A stretch of 64,000 nucleotides of DNA, from the NCBI GenBank assembly GCA_013215465.1, contig JABSOW010000012.1, positions 1-64,000 of the forward strand, written 5' to 3'. The DNA comes from Colwellia sp. (GTDB lineage: Bacteria; Pseudomonadota; Gammaproteobacteria; Enterobacterales; Alteromonadaceae). The notes under the pieces are model-generated. The model searched no databases and was not told where the DNA came from. It worked only from the letters and a program-made list of their open reading frames with translations. The position numbers were made by a program, and so were the translations under genes. Below are positions 46,362 to 56,683 of this stretch, piece by piece (positions within the stretch are counted from its first letter, which is position 1; the number at the start of each line of letters is the position of its first letter).

Positions 46362-47750
46362 TTAACGTTCACTAAAGGTATAATAAGTTGCTCTTAATAT
46401 AGGCTTTAGAATGTAATCTAATACCGTTTTCTTGCCAGTAATAATATCAACACTGGTGGTCATACCCGGTATGATTTTTAATGGATCTTGACTATTACCC
46501 AGAAAACTTTGTTGAGTTTTGATATGTACGGTATAGAAGGTATTTTCTTGGCGATCTGTTTGGGTATCAGCACTTATTTTGACCACTTCGCCAGAGAGCC
46601 CACCATAAATAGAAAAGTCATAGGCGGTAAATTTAACGATAGCCTTTTGCCCAGGATAGATAAATGCTATGTCTGCTGGTTTGAGTTTTACTTCCACCCA
46701 AAGTACATCATCACTGGGCACTAATTCGATAAGATTAGCACCCGGTTTCACCACACCGCCGATAGTATGGACAAAAATTGATTGAATAATGCCATTACTA
46801 GGTGAACGTATAAACGAACGTTGCGTTTCATCCGTTAAGGCTTTGCTACTCGCGATGACTCGCTCTAATTCAGCAGTAACCTCATTTATCTCTTGTTGGA
46901 GTTTACTTTGTGATTGGAGCTTTAAAGCTACTAAATTATTTTGTGCTTCACTGATTGCCGCCTCTAAACGTGGGATAGATATTTTTGCTGATTGATAACG
47001 TTCCTCAATGGCATTTTCTTCACGTTGTAATTTAATAAACTCGACTTTAGATTTTACCCCTTTTATTACTACCGGCTCAGTAATTCTAACTTCTTCTTGA
47101 ATTAACAGTAGTGCAGCTTTAAAGTGTTTAATATGTACTTTAGCCTCATTAAGCTCATGTTTTCTTTGGTTGAGTTTTTGTTGAAAAACTTGTTGCTGAG
47201 TTTTCAGCTGAGCGATATTAGTTAGATATAGGCTCTTTTCTCGAGTAATTAATGGTGCCAATTCTGGCGATATATCTTTAGGGATAATAAATTCACTACC
47301 ATTGGCTTGGGCATTAAGTCGTAATAATTTTGCTTGCAGCTCCATATTTTTAATGGTTTGACCTTCAAACAAAGATGCCGTTTTCTGATTACTCAATTTG
47401 AGTAATACCTGCCCAGCAATAACTACATCGCCTTTCTCGACAAACACTTCATCAATAATACCACCTTCGAAATTTTGCAGTATTTGATTTTCACCACTAG
47501 GAACAATTTTACCCGTGCCTCTAGCTATTTCATCTATTTCTGCAAAAGTAGCCCAAATTAGCATTAAAAACACCGTAGCAAGCCAAAAGAGTAATACCCG
47601 ACGAATGCGTTTCGGCTGATGTTCAAGTACAGCAGCGCTAAGACTATGCATATAGGCTAAGTCTGCTTCACTAATACTGTGGTACTGATCAGCAGTATTT
47701 TTGCTATTATTTGTCAGTTTGTTCTTGAGGTTAAACATGGCTAGCTTCAC
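46362..47750 (-). CDS. Type I secretion membrane-fusion protein (LapC/HlyD-like)
   Basis: A 462-residue adaptor linking the ABC exporter to the TolC-like channel. It has a cytoplasmic N-terminus, one membrane segment (about 54-72, VLLFWLATVFLMLIWATFAEIDEIA), a lipoyl half (GTGKIVPSGENQILQNFEGGIIDEVFVEKGD in pieces), a long coiled-coil hairpin (about 130-310), and a C-terminal beta domain ending in the HlyD signature region (IIPGMTTSVDIITGKKTVLDYILKPI). Its start overlaps the ABC exporter by 20 bases and it ends 82 bases before the adhesin gene, confirming a dedicated exporter. Confidence 0.94.
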   Translation of the reverse strand: MKLAMFNLKNKLTNNSKNTADQYHSISEADLAYMHSLSAAVLEHQPKRIRRVLLFWLATVFLMLIWATFAEIDEIARGTGKIVPSGENQILQNFEGGIIDEVFVEKGDVVIAGQVLLKLSNQKTASLFEGQTIKNMELQAKLLRLNAQANGSEFIIPKDISPELAPLITREKSLYLTNIAQLKTQQQVFQQKLNQRKHELNEAKVHIKHFKAALLLIQEEVRITEPVVIKGVKSKVEFIKLQREENAIEERYQSAKISIPRLEAAISEAQNNLVALKLQSQSKLQQEINEVTAELERVIASSKALTDETQRSFIRSPSNGIIQSIFVHTIGGVVKPGANLIELVPSDDVLWVEVKLKPADIAFIYPGQKAIVKFTAYDFSIYGGLSGEVVKISADTQTDRQENTFYTVHIKTQQSFLGNSQDPLKIIPGMTTSVDIITGKKTVLDYILKPILRATYYTFSER

Positions 47751-49917
47751 TTGCCGTGGCGTGTAAATGGCTAGGCTTTGCTAGATGATTTAATACCTGC
47801 TCTTTTTTGCCACTGAGATATACTTGCCCATCTTTGATAACAATAATGTTTTCTACCAAGGTCAACAAGTTTAATTTATGGGTTATTAATAGCGTGGTCT
47901 TGCCTACTAAGCTATGTTTTAACTTAGCAAGCAATTCTGCCTCAGTAGACTGATCTAAATGACTACTTGGCTCATCAAGTAACATAATAGCTGGATTTAA
48001 TAAGAAAGCGCGAGCAATGCCAACACATTGTCGTTGGCCACCTGATAAGCCTGAGCCGCGCTCTTCAATTGGCATTTGGTAACCTTTAGGATGTCTATGG
48101 GCAAACTCGGCAACGCCACTAAGCTGAGCAGCGTCCAATAATTGCTGGTCAGTAACATGGGTGGAACGACCCAAAATATTATCTTTTAAAGTGCCTTTTA
48201 ATAGCTGAACATCTTGGGCAACATAACCCATGTTTTGTCTTAATTGGGCGGGATCAAGCTGATTAATATCTATGCCGTCAATAAAAATACTACCTTGATC
48301 AGGTTGGTATAATTTTAACAATAATTTTTCAATGGTACTTTTTCCCGAGCCAATACGACCAATAATGGCAACTCTTTCACCTGCTTCAATGGTAAAGGAA
48401 ACATTTTTCAAGGCCGGTAAATCGGCATCTGGATAGGTAAAAGTAACCTCTTTAAATTCTATTTTTCCGTGAATTTTATCAAGGGTAATAAAGTCTTTTT
48501 CATTAGGGCGTTCAGAAGGTTGCTGCATTAAATCATCAAGTAAAGAAAAAGAGGCTTTAGCATCTTCATAATTACTGATTAATGTTGCTGCTTGTCCCAT
48601 TGGCGCAACACAACGAGAAGAGAGGATCATAGTAGCAATTAACCCCCCCATAGTCAGTGATAAATCCTGTATTAAATATACGCCAATAATAATAACAAAG
48701 ACGGTATTTAACTGTACCAAGAAAGAAGTGATGGTGGTTATTGATGCGGTCATTTCACGCGTTTTTAACCCTTTACTGGCTATTTCTCCACAGGCTTCTT
48801 CCCAAAGCCATTGAGTTTGTCCTTCTCTGACTTGAGTTTTAATGGTTTCAATATTTTGCAATGCTTCTATTAATATTGCATTCTTTCTTGCCGCTGCTTG
48901 ATGGCTACTGGCTATTTGTTCATACAAGGCTTTACGCTTCATTAGTGCATGAATTAATATCAGTAACATAATCGTCAGTGGTACTAAGGCAATAATGCCA
49001 CCAATATAAAAAATAACCGCTAAAAATAGCACTGAAAAAGGTAGATCTATTAGGGCGGTCATGGTGCTGTTGGTTAGAAATGATCGAATTGAATCAAAGT
49101 CTTTAAGGTTACTGGCAAAAGCACCAACGGATCTAGGCACGTTAGCCATTTTTAAGCCTAATACTTTTTCAAAAAGCACTGAAGAAATGATGACATCACT
49201 TTTTTTAGCGGCTTTCTCCAATAAATTAGTACGAGTAAACTTTAAAAATACATCTAATAAATAAACCAGGATGACGCCAATAGCAAAAACATGCAAAGTT
49301 TCCATCGCGTTATTAGGAATAACCCGGTCATAAACATTCATGGTAAATAATGGCGTCGCTAAGACAAAAAGGTTAATTAGCAATGAAGCTGAAAAAACAT
49401 CCTGATAGAGCCCTTTAGAATAACGTAAACTACTCCAAAACCAGTGCTTTTTTTCAAGCTTTAAGGTGCGTGTTTCATTGTCATCATAAGCATATTTTTT
49501 TTTCAGTAAAAAAGAAAAACCTAAATACTGTGACATTAATACGTCGGTATCAACCCACTGCTCGTTAGCCTCTTCAGCAGGTAATATTATTTTGGCTTGT
49601 TTTTTATCGGCAGAAAAAGAGTCAAGAATACAAGTTTGCTGATCTTTTAACAATAAAATCACCGGTAGTTGTAACGGTGAAATTTTTGCTAATGGCCGCT
49701 CAATAAGACTACTTGCTAAACCCGCTCGACTAGCGGCACGAGAAAATAAACCTTTAGCTTTGCCTAATGAAAATAATTGTGTCACGCCAGATGGCTCAAC
49801 GGGTAAACCTTCGGTAATATATTCTGCTGACCTAGTTTGATGATAAATTTTACAAAAGAGTAAAAGTATATTCAACAAGCTATCCATCTGAACCGGGGGC
49901 ACATCACTCTTTGGCAT
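47731..49917 (-). CDS. Type I secretion ABC exporter (LapB-like)
   Basis: A 728-residue inner-membrane ATPase/permease. The N-terminal 140 residues form a C39-like domain without the catalytic Cys and His, as in exporters of unprocessed adhesins. The membrane domain (about 165-450) is followed by an ATPase with Walker A (GRIGSGKST), signature LSGGQRQCVG and Walker B (IMLLDEPSSHLD). It drives ATP-dependent export of the adhesin straight across both membranes with the HlyD-like and TolC-like partners. The C-terminus overlaps the adaptor gene. Confidence 0.95.
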   Translation of the reverse strand: MPKSDVPPVQMDSLLNILLLFCKIYHQTRSAEYITEGLPVEPSGVTQLFSLGKAKGLFSRAASRAGLASSLIERPLAKISPLQLPVILLLKDQQTCILDSFSADKKQAKIILPAEEANEQWVDTDVLMSQYLGFSFLLKKKYAYDDNETRTLKLEKKHWFWSSLRYSKGLYQDVFSASLLINLFVLATPLFTMNVYDRVIPNNAMETLHVFAIGVILVYLLDVFLKFTRTNLLEKAAKKSDVIISSVLFEKVLGLKMANVPRSVGAFASNLKDFDSIRSFLTNSTMTALIDLPFSVLFLAVIFYIGGIIALVPLTIMLLILIHALMKRKALYEQIASSHQAAARKNAILIEALQNIETIKTQVREGQTQWLWEEACGEIASKGLKTREMTASITTITSFLVQLNTVFVIIIGVYLIQDLSLTMGGLIATMILSSRCVAPMGQAATLISNYEDAKASFSLLDDLMQQPSERPNEKDFITLDKIHGKIEFKEVTFTYPDADLPALKNVSFTIEAGERVAIIGRIGSGKSTIEKLLLKLYQPDQGSIFIDGIDINQLDPAQLRQNMGYVAQDVQLLKGTLKDNILGRSTHVTDQQLLDAAQLSGVAEFAHRHPKGYQMPIEERGSGLSGGQRQCVGIARAFLLNPAIMLLDEPSSHLDQSTEAELLAKLKHSLVGKTTLLITHKLNLLTLVENIIVIKDGQVYLSGKKEQVLNHLAKPSHLHATASEASHV

Positions 49918-49949
49918 AAATTATATAATCTACAAATTAAGGGGTAGTG

Positions 49950-50006
49950 AATACCATTTGTATAATACTTGCTCATTGACAAAATATTATTGATTCAAAC
50001 GGTATT
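49950..50006. repeat. Imperfect inverted repeat between the exporter and channel genes
   Basis: Arms AATACCATTTGTAT (49950-49963) and ATTCAAACGGTATT (49993-50006) pair with two mismatches around a 29-base loop. It lies in the short gap between the TolC-like stop and the ABC start. It might be another dispersed intergenic element or a chance structure. Confidence 0.35.
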
Positions 50007-50036
50007 ACTTTACAAATGATTTAACTAACTAGCGCA

Positions 50037-51479
50037 TTATTTTTTAGTGCTAATCCATTCTGTAGGATAATCCATAAAAGTTTCGTGAACAGCTGCAGGT
50101 AATGAGTCTAAGTTATCTTCTACATCGGTTTTATCGCTATCAAGACCAACTTTTTTAAGATAAGTCTCGTCATCACCTAAAACAGCAACTAGCATAGTAC
50201 CCATAGCATCATGAATACGGTATTTAGCAAATAAACGATTATATTGGGCAGTGATTATTTCATTTTTTGCGGCAACAACATCATTTTGAGCAGCAAGCAA
50301 ATCAAGTAAGGTTCGACGACCAAAATCATACTCCTCTTCATAGTGCTCTAACGTTGAGCGACTATAATCACGGTATTTTATCAGTAATGATAATTGCTTA
50401 TCTACCATAGTATAAGCTGACCAACTCAACTCTAAACTTTCAACTACCTGACGGCGTAGCTCATCGCGAATTTGATATTCTTGATTAACGGCACTCACTT
50501 GTTGCTGTATTTTTGCTCGGTCAGCACCCCCACTATATAGGTTCCAAGTTAGAATAATGCCAGCTCTGCTTTCATTGACCTTACCACCGTAAAGGTCACC
50601 ATAAATATCGCTATTATCATTAAGATTATGACTTAATTGAAAATCTATCTGTGGATAATAACTATGCTTACGCTCTTTATATAATAGTTGCGCAGCATTA
50701 ACATTATGATTACTAGTCAATATTGAGGGGTTATGTTGTATGGCTATATTCGCCGCTTGCTTAAGTGTTTTAGGTAGTTCAGTATCAAAAGAAGGTTTTG
50801 ACATTGACTCAACTAAGGGTAAATAGCCTAAAACCCGTTGTAAATTGAAGCGAGCATCCATTAAGTTGTTTTCTTGTACAACAAAATTACTTTCGGCTAA
50901 CGCTAATGACGATTGAATTTTTTCTACTTCAGAAACGGTAGTTTGGCCATTTTCATAAAGCATATTTACCTTTTCAAATATTTTTTGATTATTCAAAATA
51001 TTTTCTTGCGCGGTAACTAAGAGCTCTTTATTAAGTAAAACCTGTATATATACATTAACTAGAGCTAAAGCAACATCATTTGATTTTTCAATATAGTTAT
51101 TCGCTGCCGCTAAAATGCGCTGTTGTTGAAAGTCGGTCTGATTTACCGTGCTAAATCCGGCAAATAAGTTTTGGGTTAAAATTAAAGAGTTTTCATAAAA
51201 ATTATAATCTTCACGATTAAATGCCGTTATACGGGATTTAGTTCTAGCGCGACCAACACTAGAAACAAGATCTAATTTAGGAAAGTATGCTGAATTTGCA
51301 ATCTTTAAATCTTGTACCGTCGCGCGATAGTTTTTTAACCTTTCTTGTACCACAGGGTGAGTGGCAAGTACTTGTTTGATACCTTCCTCTACCGTAATAG
51401 CTTGTACATGATAGGCCGAAAAACAAGAAATTAAACAGAGACTTTTTAACTTAAAAAATTTTGATAAATACACCGTCAC
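50037..51479 (-). CDS. TolC-like outer-membrane channel (LapE-like)
   Basis: A 480-residue outer-membrane efflux protein with a signal peptide (cleavage near YHVQA) and two repeats of the TolC type, beginning with VEEGIKQVLATHPVVQERLKNY and the second with LKQAANIAIQHNPSI. Long alpha-hairpins (SALALAESNFVVQENNLMDARFNL region) form the periplasmic tunnel. It supplies the outer-membrane pore of the adhesin exporter and precedes the ABC gene by 119 bases in the same orientation. Retained LapA-type adhesins are thought to stay threaded through this channel by their retention module. Confidence 0.92.
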   Translation of the reverse strand: MTVYLSKFFKLKSLCLISCFSAYHVQAITVEEGIKQVLATHPVVQERLKNYRATVQDLKIANSAYFPKLDLVSSVGRARTKSRITAFNREDYNFYENSLILTQNLFAGFSTVNQTDFQQQRILAAANNYIEKSNDVALALVNVYIQVLLNKELLVTAQENILNNQKIFEKVNMLYENGQTTVSEVEKIQSSLALAESNFVVQENNLMDARFNLQRVLGYLPLVESMSKPSFDTELPKTLKQAANIAIQHNPSILTSNHNVNAAQLLYKERKHSYYPQIDFQLSHNLNDNSDIYGDLYGGKVNESRAGIILTWNLYSGGADRAKIQQQVSAVNQEYQIRDELRRQVVESLELSWSAYTMVDKQLSLLIKYRDYSRSTLEHYEEEYDFGRRTLLDLLAAQNDVVAAKNEIITAQYNRLFAKYRIHDAMGTMLVAVLGDDETYLKKVGLDSDKTDVEDNLDSLPAAVHETFMDYPTEWISTKK

Positions 51480-51687
51480 ATATCCTATGTTATGCCAAAT
51501 AAAACAATTAAAAATAAGTAAAGATTAAGTTATATCGTTCAATATAGAATTATTGATCATTGAACTCGATAAAAATAAAACTATTTACAATCAAATTGGC
51601 AGTATTAAAAGATATATATACTAATCAAATGTTGTATAAAAAACAACACATTAAACAAGGATGTGTAATGAAAATTATTCTCATTAC

Positions 51688-52329
51688 TTATTTACCTGCT
51701 GATACTTTACCTTCTATACGCCTATTAATTGCATGAGCTTGTATAGTGTCAGCCAAGTCAATCAATTGCTCTTCACCATAGCCCATGGCAGATAAACGAT
51801 TGTTGTCAATAGCGAACTTATCAGTTAAAACTTTCACTATTTCATTAGCACGTTTTTGTGATAATCTTTTATTATACTGAGAACCCCCTTGGCTAGAAGT
51901 ATGACCTTCAATAACTAGCGATTTATCTGGATATTGCTTAAGAAACTTAGCAACACGGTTAATTTCGGCAAAATATTTTTGCTCAACATTATACTTATCA
52001 TTTTCAAAGTTAACTAATAAAGCAATGGTAACTACTATTTCTTCTATTGGTTCTATTTTAGCGTACTTAGTACAACCATATCGATCTACGTCATTACCCA
52101 CTGGTGAATTAGGGCATTGATCATGTTTATCTAAAACGGCATCGTTATCACTATCAAGTTTCATTTGCTCTAAGGTGTCATGATTTCCTTCAGAGTGTTT
52201 TTGTTTAGTTGCCACAACCTCTGCTCTACTAGAATTTTCAAATGATTGTTCCGCCCTTGTCTCTTGTAGTGTTGTTAACAAAGTACAACTGGCAATGAGT
52301 AATATTTTAAATAATATATATTTATTCAT
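51688..52329 (-). CDS. Short OmpA-like peptidoglycan-binding protein of the adhesin operon
   Basis: A 213-residue exported protein: signal peptide (to about residue 26, QETRA), a short linker with a thrombospondin-3-like calcium motif (DSDNDAVLDKHDQCP near 60) and a C-terminal OmpA domain (IEGHTSSQGGSQYNK, LSQKRANEIVK, RLSAMGYGEEQL, INRRIEGK). It lacks the barrel of its relative at 32346, so it is probably periplasmic or peripheral. It lies 208 bases upstream of the TolC-like gene in the same orientation. Possible role: tying the channel or adhesin to the cell wall. Confidence 0.88.
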   Translation of the reverse strand: MNKYILFKILLIASCTLLTTLQETRAEQSFENSSRAEVVATKQKHSEGNHDTLEQMKLDSDNDAVLDKHDQCPNSPVGNDVDRYGCTKYAKIEPIEEIVVTIALLVNFENDKYNVEQKYFAEINRVAKFLKQYPDKSLVIEGHTSSQGGSQYNKRLSQKRANEIVKVLTDKFAIDNNRLSAMGYGEEQLIDLADTIQAHAINRRIEGKVSAGK

Positions 52330-52684
52330 AGGTAATTAATATTTCCTTTATTTTAGTTAAGAATTGATGAAGTTAATAATATGGGTATATGTAATATTAT
52401 CGAGAATAGACAATAAAAATACACTATTTAGTTGATATCATAGTGAATTACTTCACTATTCAAGTCAAATTATTTCAATAATCATGAAAAACATCGAAAT
52501 ATTACTGCTGTTTAGAGCAAGCATGAAGCTATATAAGCAATGCATGTAGGGAAAAATTTTGAGAGACTTAAAGCACTAGCGTTGCTATCAGTTTTTAGCA
52601 GGGATCCACAGCATTAAACAATAAAAAAAAGAGTAAGTTAGAAAACTAACTTACTCTTTTTATATCATCTAAACAAAAAGTTAT
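52330..52684. other. Intergenic region between OmpA-like gene and rpoD
   Basis: About 355 AT-rich bases that must contain the promoter of the adhesin operon (minus strand, near 52330-52450). I could not pick a convincing -35/-10 pair. The right end holds the rpoD terminator. No open frame or RNA gene is seen. Confidence 0.5.
52627..52660 (-). terminator. Rho-independent terminator of rpoD
   Basis: A perfect 15-base-pair stem (52627-52641 with 52646-52660; AAAAGAGTAAGTTAG and its complement) with a 4-base AAAA loop. It lies 25 bases after the rpoD stop codon at 52685, with T-rich flanks on both strands. Confidence 0.92.
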
Positions 52685-54532
52685 TTACTCACCATCAAGG
52701 AAGCTTTTTAATTGCTCTGAACGTGATGGATGACGCAATTTACGCAGTGCTTTCGCTTCAATTTGACGAATACGCTCACGTGTTACGTCAAACTGTTTAC
52801 CAACCTCTTCCAAGGTATGATCGGTGTTCATGTCGATACCAAAACGCATTCTTAATACTTTAGCTTCACGAGCTGTTAAGCCGGCAAGGACTTCATGTGT
52901 TGCACCTTTAAGGTTTTCAGCGGTTGCTGAATCAACAGGCAATTCACCGCTACCATCTTCAATAAAGTCACCTAAATGTGAATCTTCATCATCACCAATA
53001 GGTGTTTCCATTGAAATAGGCTCTTTTGCTATTTTCAATACCTTGCGAATTTTATCTTCCGGCATGATCATGCGTTCGGCTAATTCTTCAGGTGTTGGCT
53101 CACGCCCCATTTCTTGTAACATTTGACGTGAAACACGATTCAATTTATTGATGGTTTCAATCATATGTACTGGAATACGAATAGTACGCGCTTGGTCAGC
53201 AATTGAACGAGTGATTGCTTGACGTATCCACCACGTAGCGTAAGTAGAGAACTTATAACCACGGCGATATTCAAATTTATCAACCGCTTTCATCAAGCCG
53301 ATATTACCTTCTTGAATTAAATCTAAGAATTGTAAACCACGGTTGGTGTATTTTTTAGCAATTGAGATAACTAAACGTAAGTTGGCTTCAACCATCTCTT
53401 TTTTAGCACGACGCGCTTTCGCTTCACCAATAGACATACGACGATTGATATCTTTGATGCCATGTATATTTAAAAAGGTTTCTTCTTCAATTAGATTTAA
53501 TTTATAGATACAACGTTCAACATCTAATTCGATATCAGTAAGCTTGGCTGAATAACTGTGTCCTGCTGCTTTTTCGGCCTCAAACCAGTCTTTTGATGTT
53601 TCATTACCAGGAAAGATTTTAATGAAGGTAGTTTTAGGCATACCTGCGCCAACTACACAGTGCTTCATAATCAAACGCTCTTGTACACGTAATCTATCCA
53701 TAACACTACGCATGTTTTTCACTAATTTATCAAATAACTTAGGAATTAAACGAAACTCTTTGAATACTTCAGCAACGCCATCAATGGCTTCTTGAGCATC
53801 ACTATGACCACGGCCTTTTTGTGCGATAATCTTATTCGCATTTTCATAAGCCTCGCGTAAAGCAGTGAATTTTTCTTTAGCAAGTTCAGGACAAGGGCCT
53901 GTATCTTCCTCTTCCTCGTCTTCCTCGTCTGAATCAGCTTTGTCTTTATCTTCCGCTGCTAATTCATCTTTAGAAAGCTCAGAGCCTACATGTGTAGCTG
54001 CTGCAGGTACTTCTTCTTCTTCTGCATCAGGGTCTAAAAAGCCAACAATGATGTCAGTTAAACGAAGTTCTTCTGCTTCAAAGTTATCCCACATGTCCAA
54101 TAAGAAATTAATGGCGGGTGGATATTCAGAGACACTACGCTGTACTTCTTTAATTCCTTCTTCGATTCGTTTGGCAATTACAATTTCGCCTTTACGAGTC
54201 AATAACTCAACAGTACCCATTTCACGCATATACATGCGAACAGGATCAGTTGTACGACCAATTTCACTTTCTACGGTAGCGAGTGCTTGCGCTGCAGCTT
54301 CAGCAGCGTCTTCATCAGTATTAGCTTCGCTCATCATTAATGTATCAGCATCAGGGGCATTTTCAAAAACTTGAATACCCATGTCGTTGATCATACTAAC
54401 AATGTCTTCGACTTGGTCTGAGTCGATAATATCTTGAGGAAGATGATCGTTAACTTGTGCAAACGTTAAATAACCTTGCTCTTTACCTTTGGTTATTAAA
54501 TCTTTCAATCTAGATTGAGGGGCTTGTTCCAT
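52685..54532 (-). CDS. rpoD: RNA polymerase primary sigma factor (sigma-70)
   Basis: The product (615 residues) directs core RNA polymerase to housekeeping promoters. Visible parts are region 1.1 (1-85), region 1.2 ([21 protein letters not shown] near 97), an acidic non-conserved insert (about 180-215), region 2 ([39 protein letters not shown] in pieces, [17 protein letters not shown]), region 3, and region 4 with the helix-turn-helix [20 protein letters not shown] near 575. Length is as in E. coli (613). It is the last gene of the rpsU-yqeY-dnaG-rpoD group and has its own promoter and terminator. Confidence 0.98.
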   Translation of the reverse strand: MEQAPQSRLKDLITKGKEQGYLTFAQVNDHLPQDIIDSDQVEDIVSMINDMGIQVFENAPDADTLMMSEANTDEDAAEAAAQALATVESEIGRTTDPVRMYMREMGTVELLTRKGEIVIAKRIEEGIKEVQRSVSEYPPAINFLLDMWDNFEAEELRLTDIIVGFLDPDAEEEEVPAAATHVGSELSKDELAAEDKDKADSDEEDEEEEDTGPCPELAKEKFTALREAYENANKIIAQKGRGHSDAQEAIDGVAEVFKEFRLIPKLFDKLVKNMRSVMDRLRVQERLIMKHCVVGAGMPKTTFIKIFPGNETSKDWFEAEKAAGHSYSAKLTDIELDVERCIYKLNLIEEETFLNIHGIKDINRRMSIGEAKARRAKKEMVEANLRLVISIAKKYTNRGLQFLDLIQEGNIGLMKAVDKFEYRRGYKFSTYATWWIRQAITRSIADQARTIRIPVHMIETINKLNRVSRQMLQEMGREPTPEELAERMIMPEDKIRKVLKIAKEPISMETPIGDDEDSHLGDFIEDGSGELPVDSATAENLKGATHEVLAGLTAREAKVLRMRFGIDMNTDHTLEEVGKQFDVTRERIRQIEAKALRKLRHPSRSEQLKSFLDGE

Positions 54533-54622
54533 TGACGAGTGTCCACCTATGTCTGGTAATATGGTTTATTCAACAATATTTTATAAAATTGGATAGCAAA
54601 AGCTGCACAAATAAAGCGGGAA

Positions 54623-54651
54623 ATTATAGCGAGTTTTCTGTACTATTTCCA
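54623..54651 (-). promoter_or_regulatory. Probable rpoD promoter
   Basis: On the minus strand a perfect -10 TATAAT (54623-54628) is preceded, after 17 bases, by TGGAAA, a 4-of-6 match to the -35. Transcription would start about 100 bases before the rpoD ATG at 54532, in the gap after dnaG. Confidence 0.55.
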
Positions 54652-54730
54652 GTCTTCAATCCAACTAAAAAGTGTCTGCTTTTTTTGTCTTAAATACTTT
54701 GTCTAAATAAAGTATAGTCGTTACGCTACA

Positions 54731-56506
54731 TTAAGCATTGAGTATTGCTTGTAGCTCTTGTTTTTCTTGCTGTGACATCTGCCCTGTCCGTGCTTTTTGC
54801 AACAAAAATTCGGCACGCTGTTCAACAAAATCATTCAGTAATTTTTCAATGCTATCGAGAAAAACATCCTCTGCGGCTTCCTCTTCAATATGATGTTGCC
54901 AACACAGTAATTTTGCTAGTTGTTTACCTTGTTCGGTATCACGAAAATACTCAAGTAATTGCGCTGTTTTTATAGCCGGGTTTTGTTGACATAAACCCAA
55001 TAATTGAGTGAGTAAATCAACACCGGGAATAGTTAACGGCTCTAATACTGAAATATCTCCTAATGCTTTAACTATATGGGGGTGCTCTAACAGTAATGCA
55101 ATGGCTAACCTAACTGGCGTTACTTTAGTGTGCACTTTGGGCTTTTTAATGGTACTCACCCCAGCCACGGTTTTACTAAATTTTGCTAAAAATTGCTCAC
55201 TGCCAGTACCAAAATTACTAGCGACATCATTAGCAATAGCATCTTTTAATTTGCTATCAGGTAGTTTTTTGAGTAAAAGCTCAAAGGATTCGGCAAAACT
55301 GGCTCGTCCTTCTAATGAGCTCATATCTACTTGATTCATTAACTGCTCAAATAAGAATTTAGATAAAGGCATCGCTTCATCAAGAATTTTTTCAAATGCC
55401 TGTTGTCCTTGCTGACGAATTAACGAATCGGGATCTTCACCATCAGGGACAAAAACAAACTTCATCGAGAAACCATCACGAATTAATGGCAACGCATTTT
55501 CCATAGCACGCCATGCGGCATCGCGTCCTGCTCGGTCGCCGTCATAACAACAAATCACTTCTTTAACTGTACGGAACATGGTTTGTAATTGCTCTGTTGT
55601 TGTGGCTGTACCTAACGATGCAACCGCATAATCAACACCATGTTGTGCTAACGCCACCACGTCCATATAACCTTCAACAACCACTAAACGCTTTAGACTT
55701 TTATTCGCTTGTTTAGCTTCATATAAGCCATATAGCTCTTGGCCTTTATGATAAACACGTGTTTCAGGGGAGTTTAAATACTTAGGTTTTTCATCCCCTA
55801 ATACTCGTCCGCCAAAACCTATCACTCGACCGCGTTTATCACGAATAGGAAACATGATACGACCACGAAACCTATCATACGGCCGGCTTTTATCTCCTTG
55901 AATTGCCATCCCTAATTCAACAAGTTGCTGATTTGCTTGGCCGTTGCGTGAATAAGCTTTCATCATGCCATCCCAGGCATCACTGATATAACCAATACCA
56001 AAGCGTTTAACTACTTCACCGCTTAAACCTCGTTTTTTTAAATAACTAATCGCAACCTCTTTATCGGCGGCAACTTTTAATTGCTGTTGATAAAAACGAC
56101 TAATGTGAGCCATCAATTCGTAATCATCTTGCTTTTGCTGATAAATTTGTTGCTGGCGACGTTGTTCAGCAGGAGTTGCATTACTTTCTTCTCGAATAAC
56201 TTCGATACCACAATGCTTAGCAAGCTCTTCTATGGCATCTACAAAATCAAGTCGTTCAAATTCCATTAAAAATGAAATGGCATTGCCATGTTCGCCGCAG
56301 CCAAAACAGTGATAAAACTGCTTGTCTTGGCTTACGGTAAAAGAAGGTGATTTTTCATTATGAAAAGGGCAACAAGCTTGGTAGTTTTTACCCGCCTTTT
56401 TTAATGGCACCCGTGAATCTACGATGTCAACAATGTCGGCACGCGCAAGCAGATCATCAATAAATTGTCGAGAAATACGTCCGGCCATACGGTAAAGGTT
56501 CACCAA
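54731..56506 (-). CDS. dnaG: DNA primase
   Basis: The product (591 residues) makes the RNA primers for replication. It has the N-terminal CHC2 zinc finger (CCPFHNEKSP, then YHCFGCGEHG, residues about 40-70), the catalytic core with RFRGRIMFPIRDKRGRVIGFGGR (in pieces), the TOPRIM motif (LVVVEGYMDVVALAQHG near 265 and CYDGDRAGRDAAWRA near 315), and a C-terminal helicase-binding domain (about 450-590). Some 170-180 bases separate it from yqeY and about 200 from rpoD, as in the classical macromolecular synthesis operon. Confidence 0.97.
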   Translation of the reverse strand: MVNLYRMAGRISRQFIDDLLARADIVDIVDSRVPLKKAGKNYQACCPFHNEKSPSFTVSQDKQFYHCFGCGEHGNAISFLMEFERLDFVDAIEELAKHCGIEVIREESNATPAEQRRQQQIYQQKQDDYELMAHISRFYQQQLKVAADKEVAISYLKKRGLSGEVVKRFGIGYISDAWDGMMKAYSRNGQANQQLVELGMAIQGDKSRPYDRFRGRIMFPIRDKRGRVIGFGGRVLGDEKPKYLNSPETRVYHKGQELYGLYEAKQANKSLKRLVVVEGYMDVVALAQHGVDYAVASLGTATTTEQLQTMFRTVKEVICCYDGDRAGRDAAWRAMENALPLIRDGFSMKFVFVPDGEDPDSLIRQQGQQAFEKILDEAMPLSKFLFEQLMNQVDMSSLEGRASFAESFELLLKKLPDSKLKDAIANDVASNFGTGSEQFLAKFSKTVAGVSTIKKPKVHTKVTPVRLAIALLLEHPHIVKALGDISVLEPLTIPGVDLLTQLLGLCQQNPAIKTAQLLEYFRDTEQGKQLAKLLCWQHHIEEEAAEDVFLDSIEKLLNDFVEQRAEFLLQKARTGQMSQQEKQELQAILNA

Positions 56507-56588
56507 TTAAAAATGATAATAAGATATTCTACACAAATAAGTTACATAAGTGCATAAATGACGATATATTTTGCTGTATTTTCGCGCT

Positions 56589-56627
56589 AAAAAATAGCGA
56601 CAAAAAATAGCGACAAAAAATAGCGAC
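56589..56627. repeat. Three tandem 13-bp repeats
   Basis: Three perfect copies of AAAAAATAGCGAC in a row (56589-56601, 56602-56614, 56615-56627) in the yqeY-dnaG gap, directly before the yqeY terminator. They look like slippage products; a regulatory role is not evident. Confidence 0.85.
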
Positions 56628-56630
56628 AAA

Positions 56631-56662
56631 AAAGCCGTAATAACCTAAGTCATTACGGCTTT
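56631..56662 (-). terminator. Terminator or attenuator after yqeY
   Basis: A perfect 11-base-pair stem (56631-56641 with 56652-56662; AAAGCCGTAAT and complement) with a 10-base loop and, on the minus strand, a following T-run (TTTTTTGTCG). It lies 21 bases past the yqeY stop and upstream of dnaG. Partial read-through here would set the low dnaG expression known from this operon type. Confidence 0.85.
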
Positions 56663-56683
56663 ATTAAAGCTTTTTAACCTATA

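Noticed and set aside
53865-54374. Open frame of 169 codons opposite rpoD, very Ser-rich
   Set aside because: The Ser runs are the antisense of the Glu/Asp codons of the sigma factor's acidic insert; no independent coding signal.
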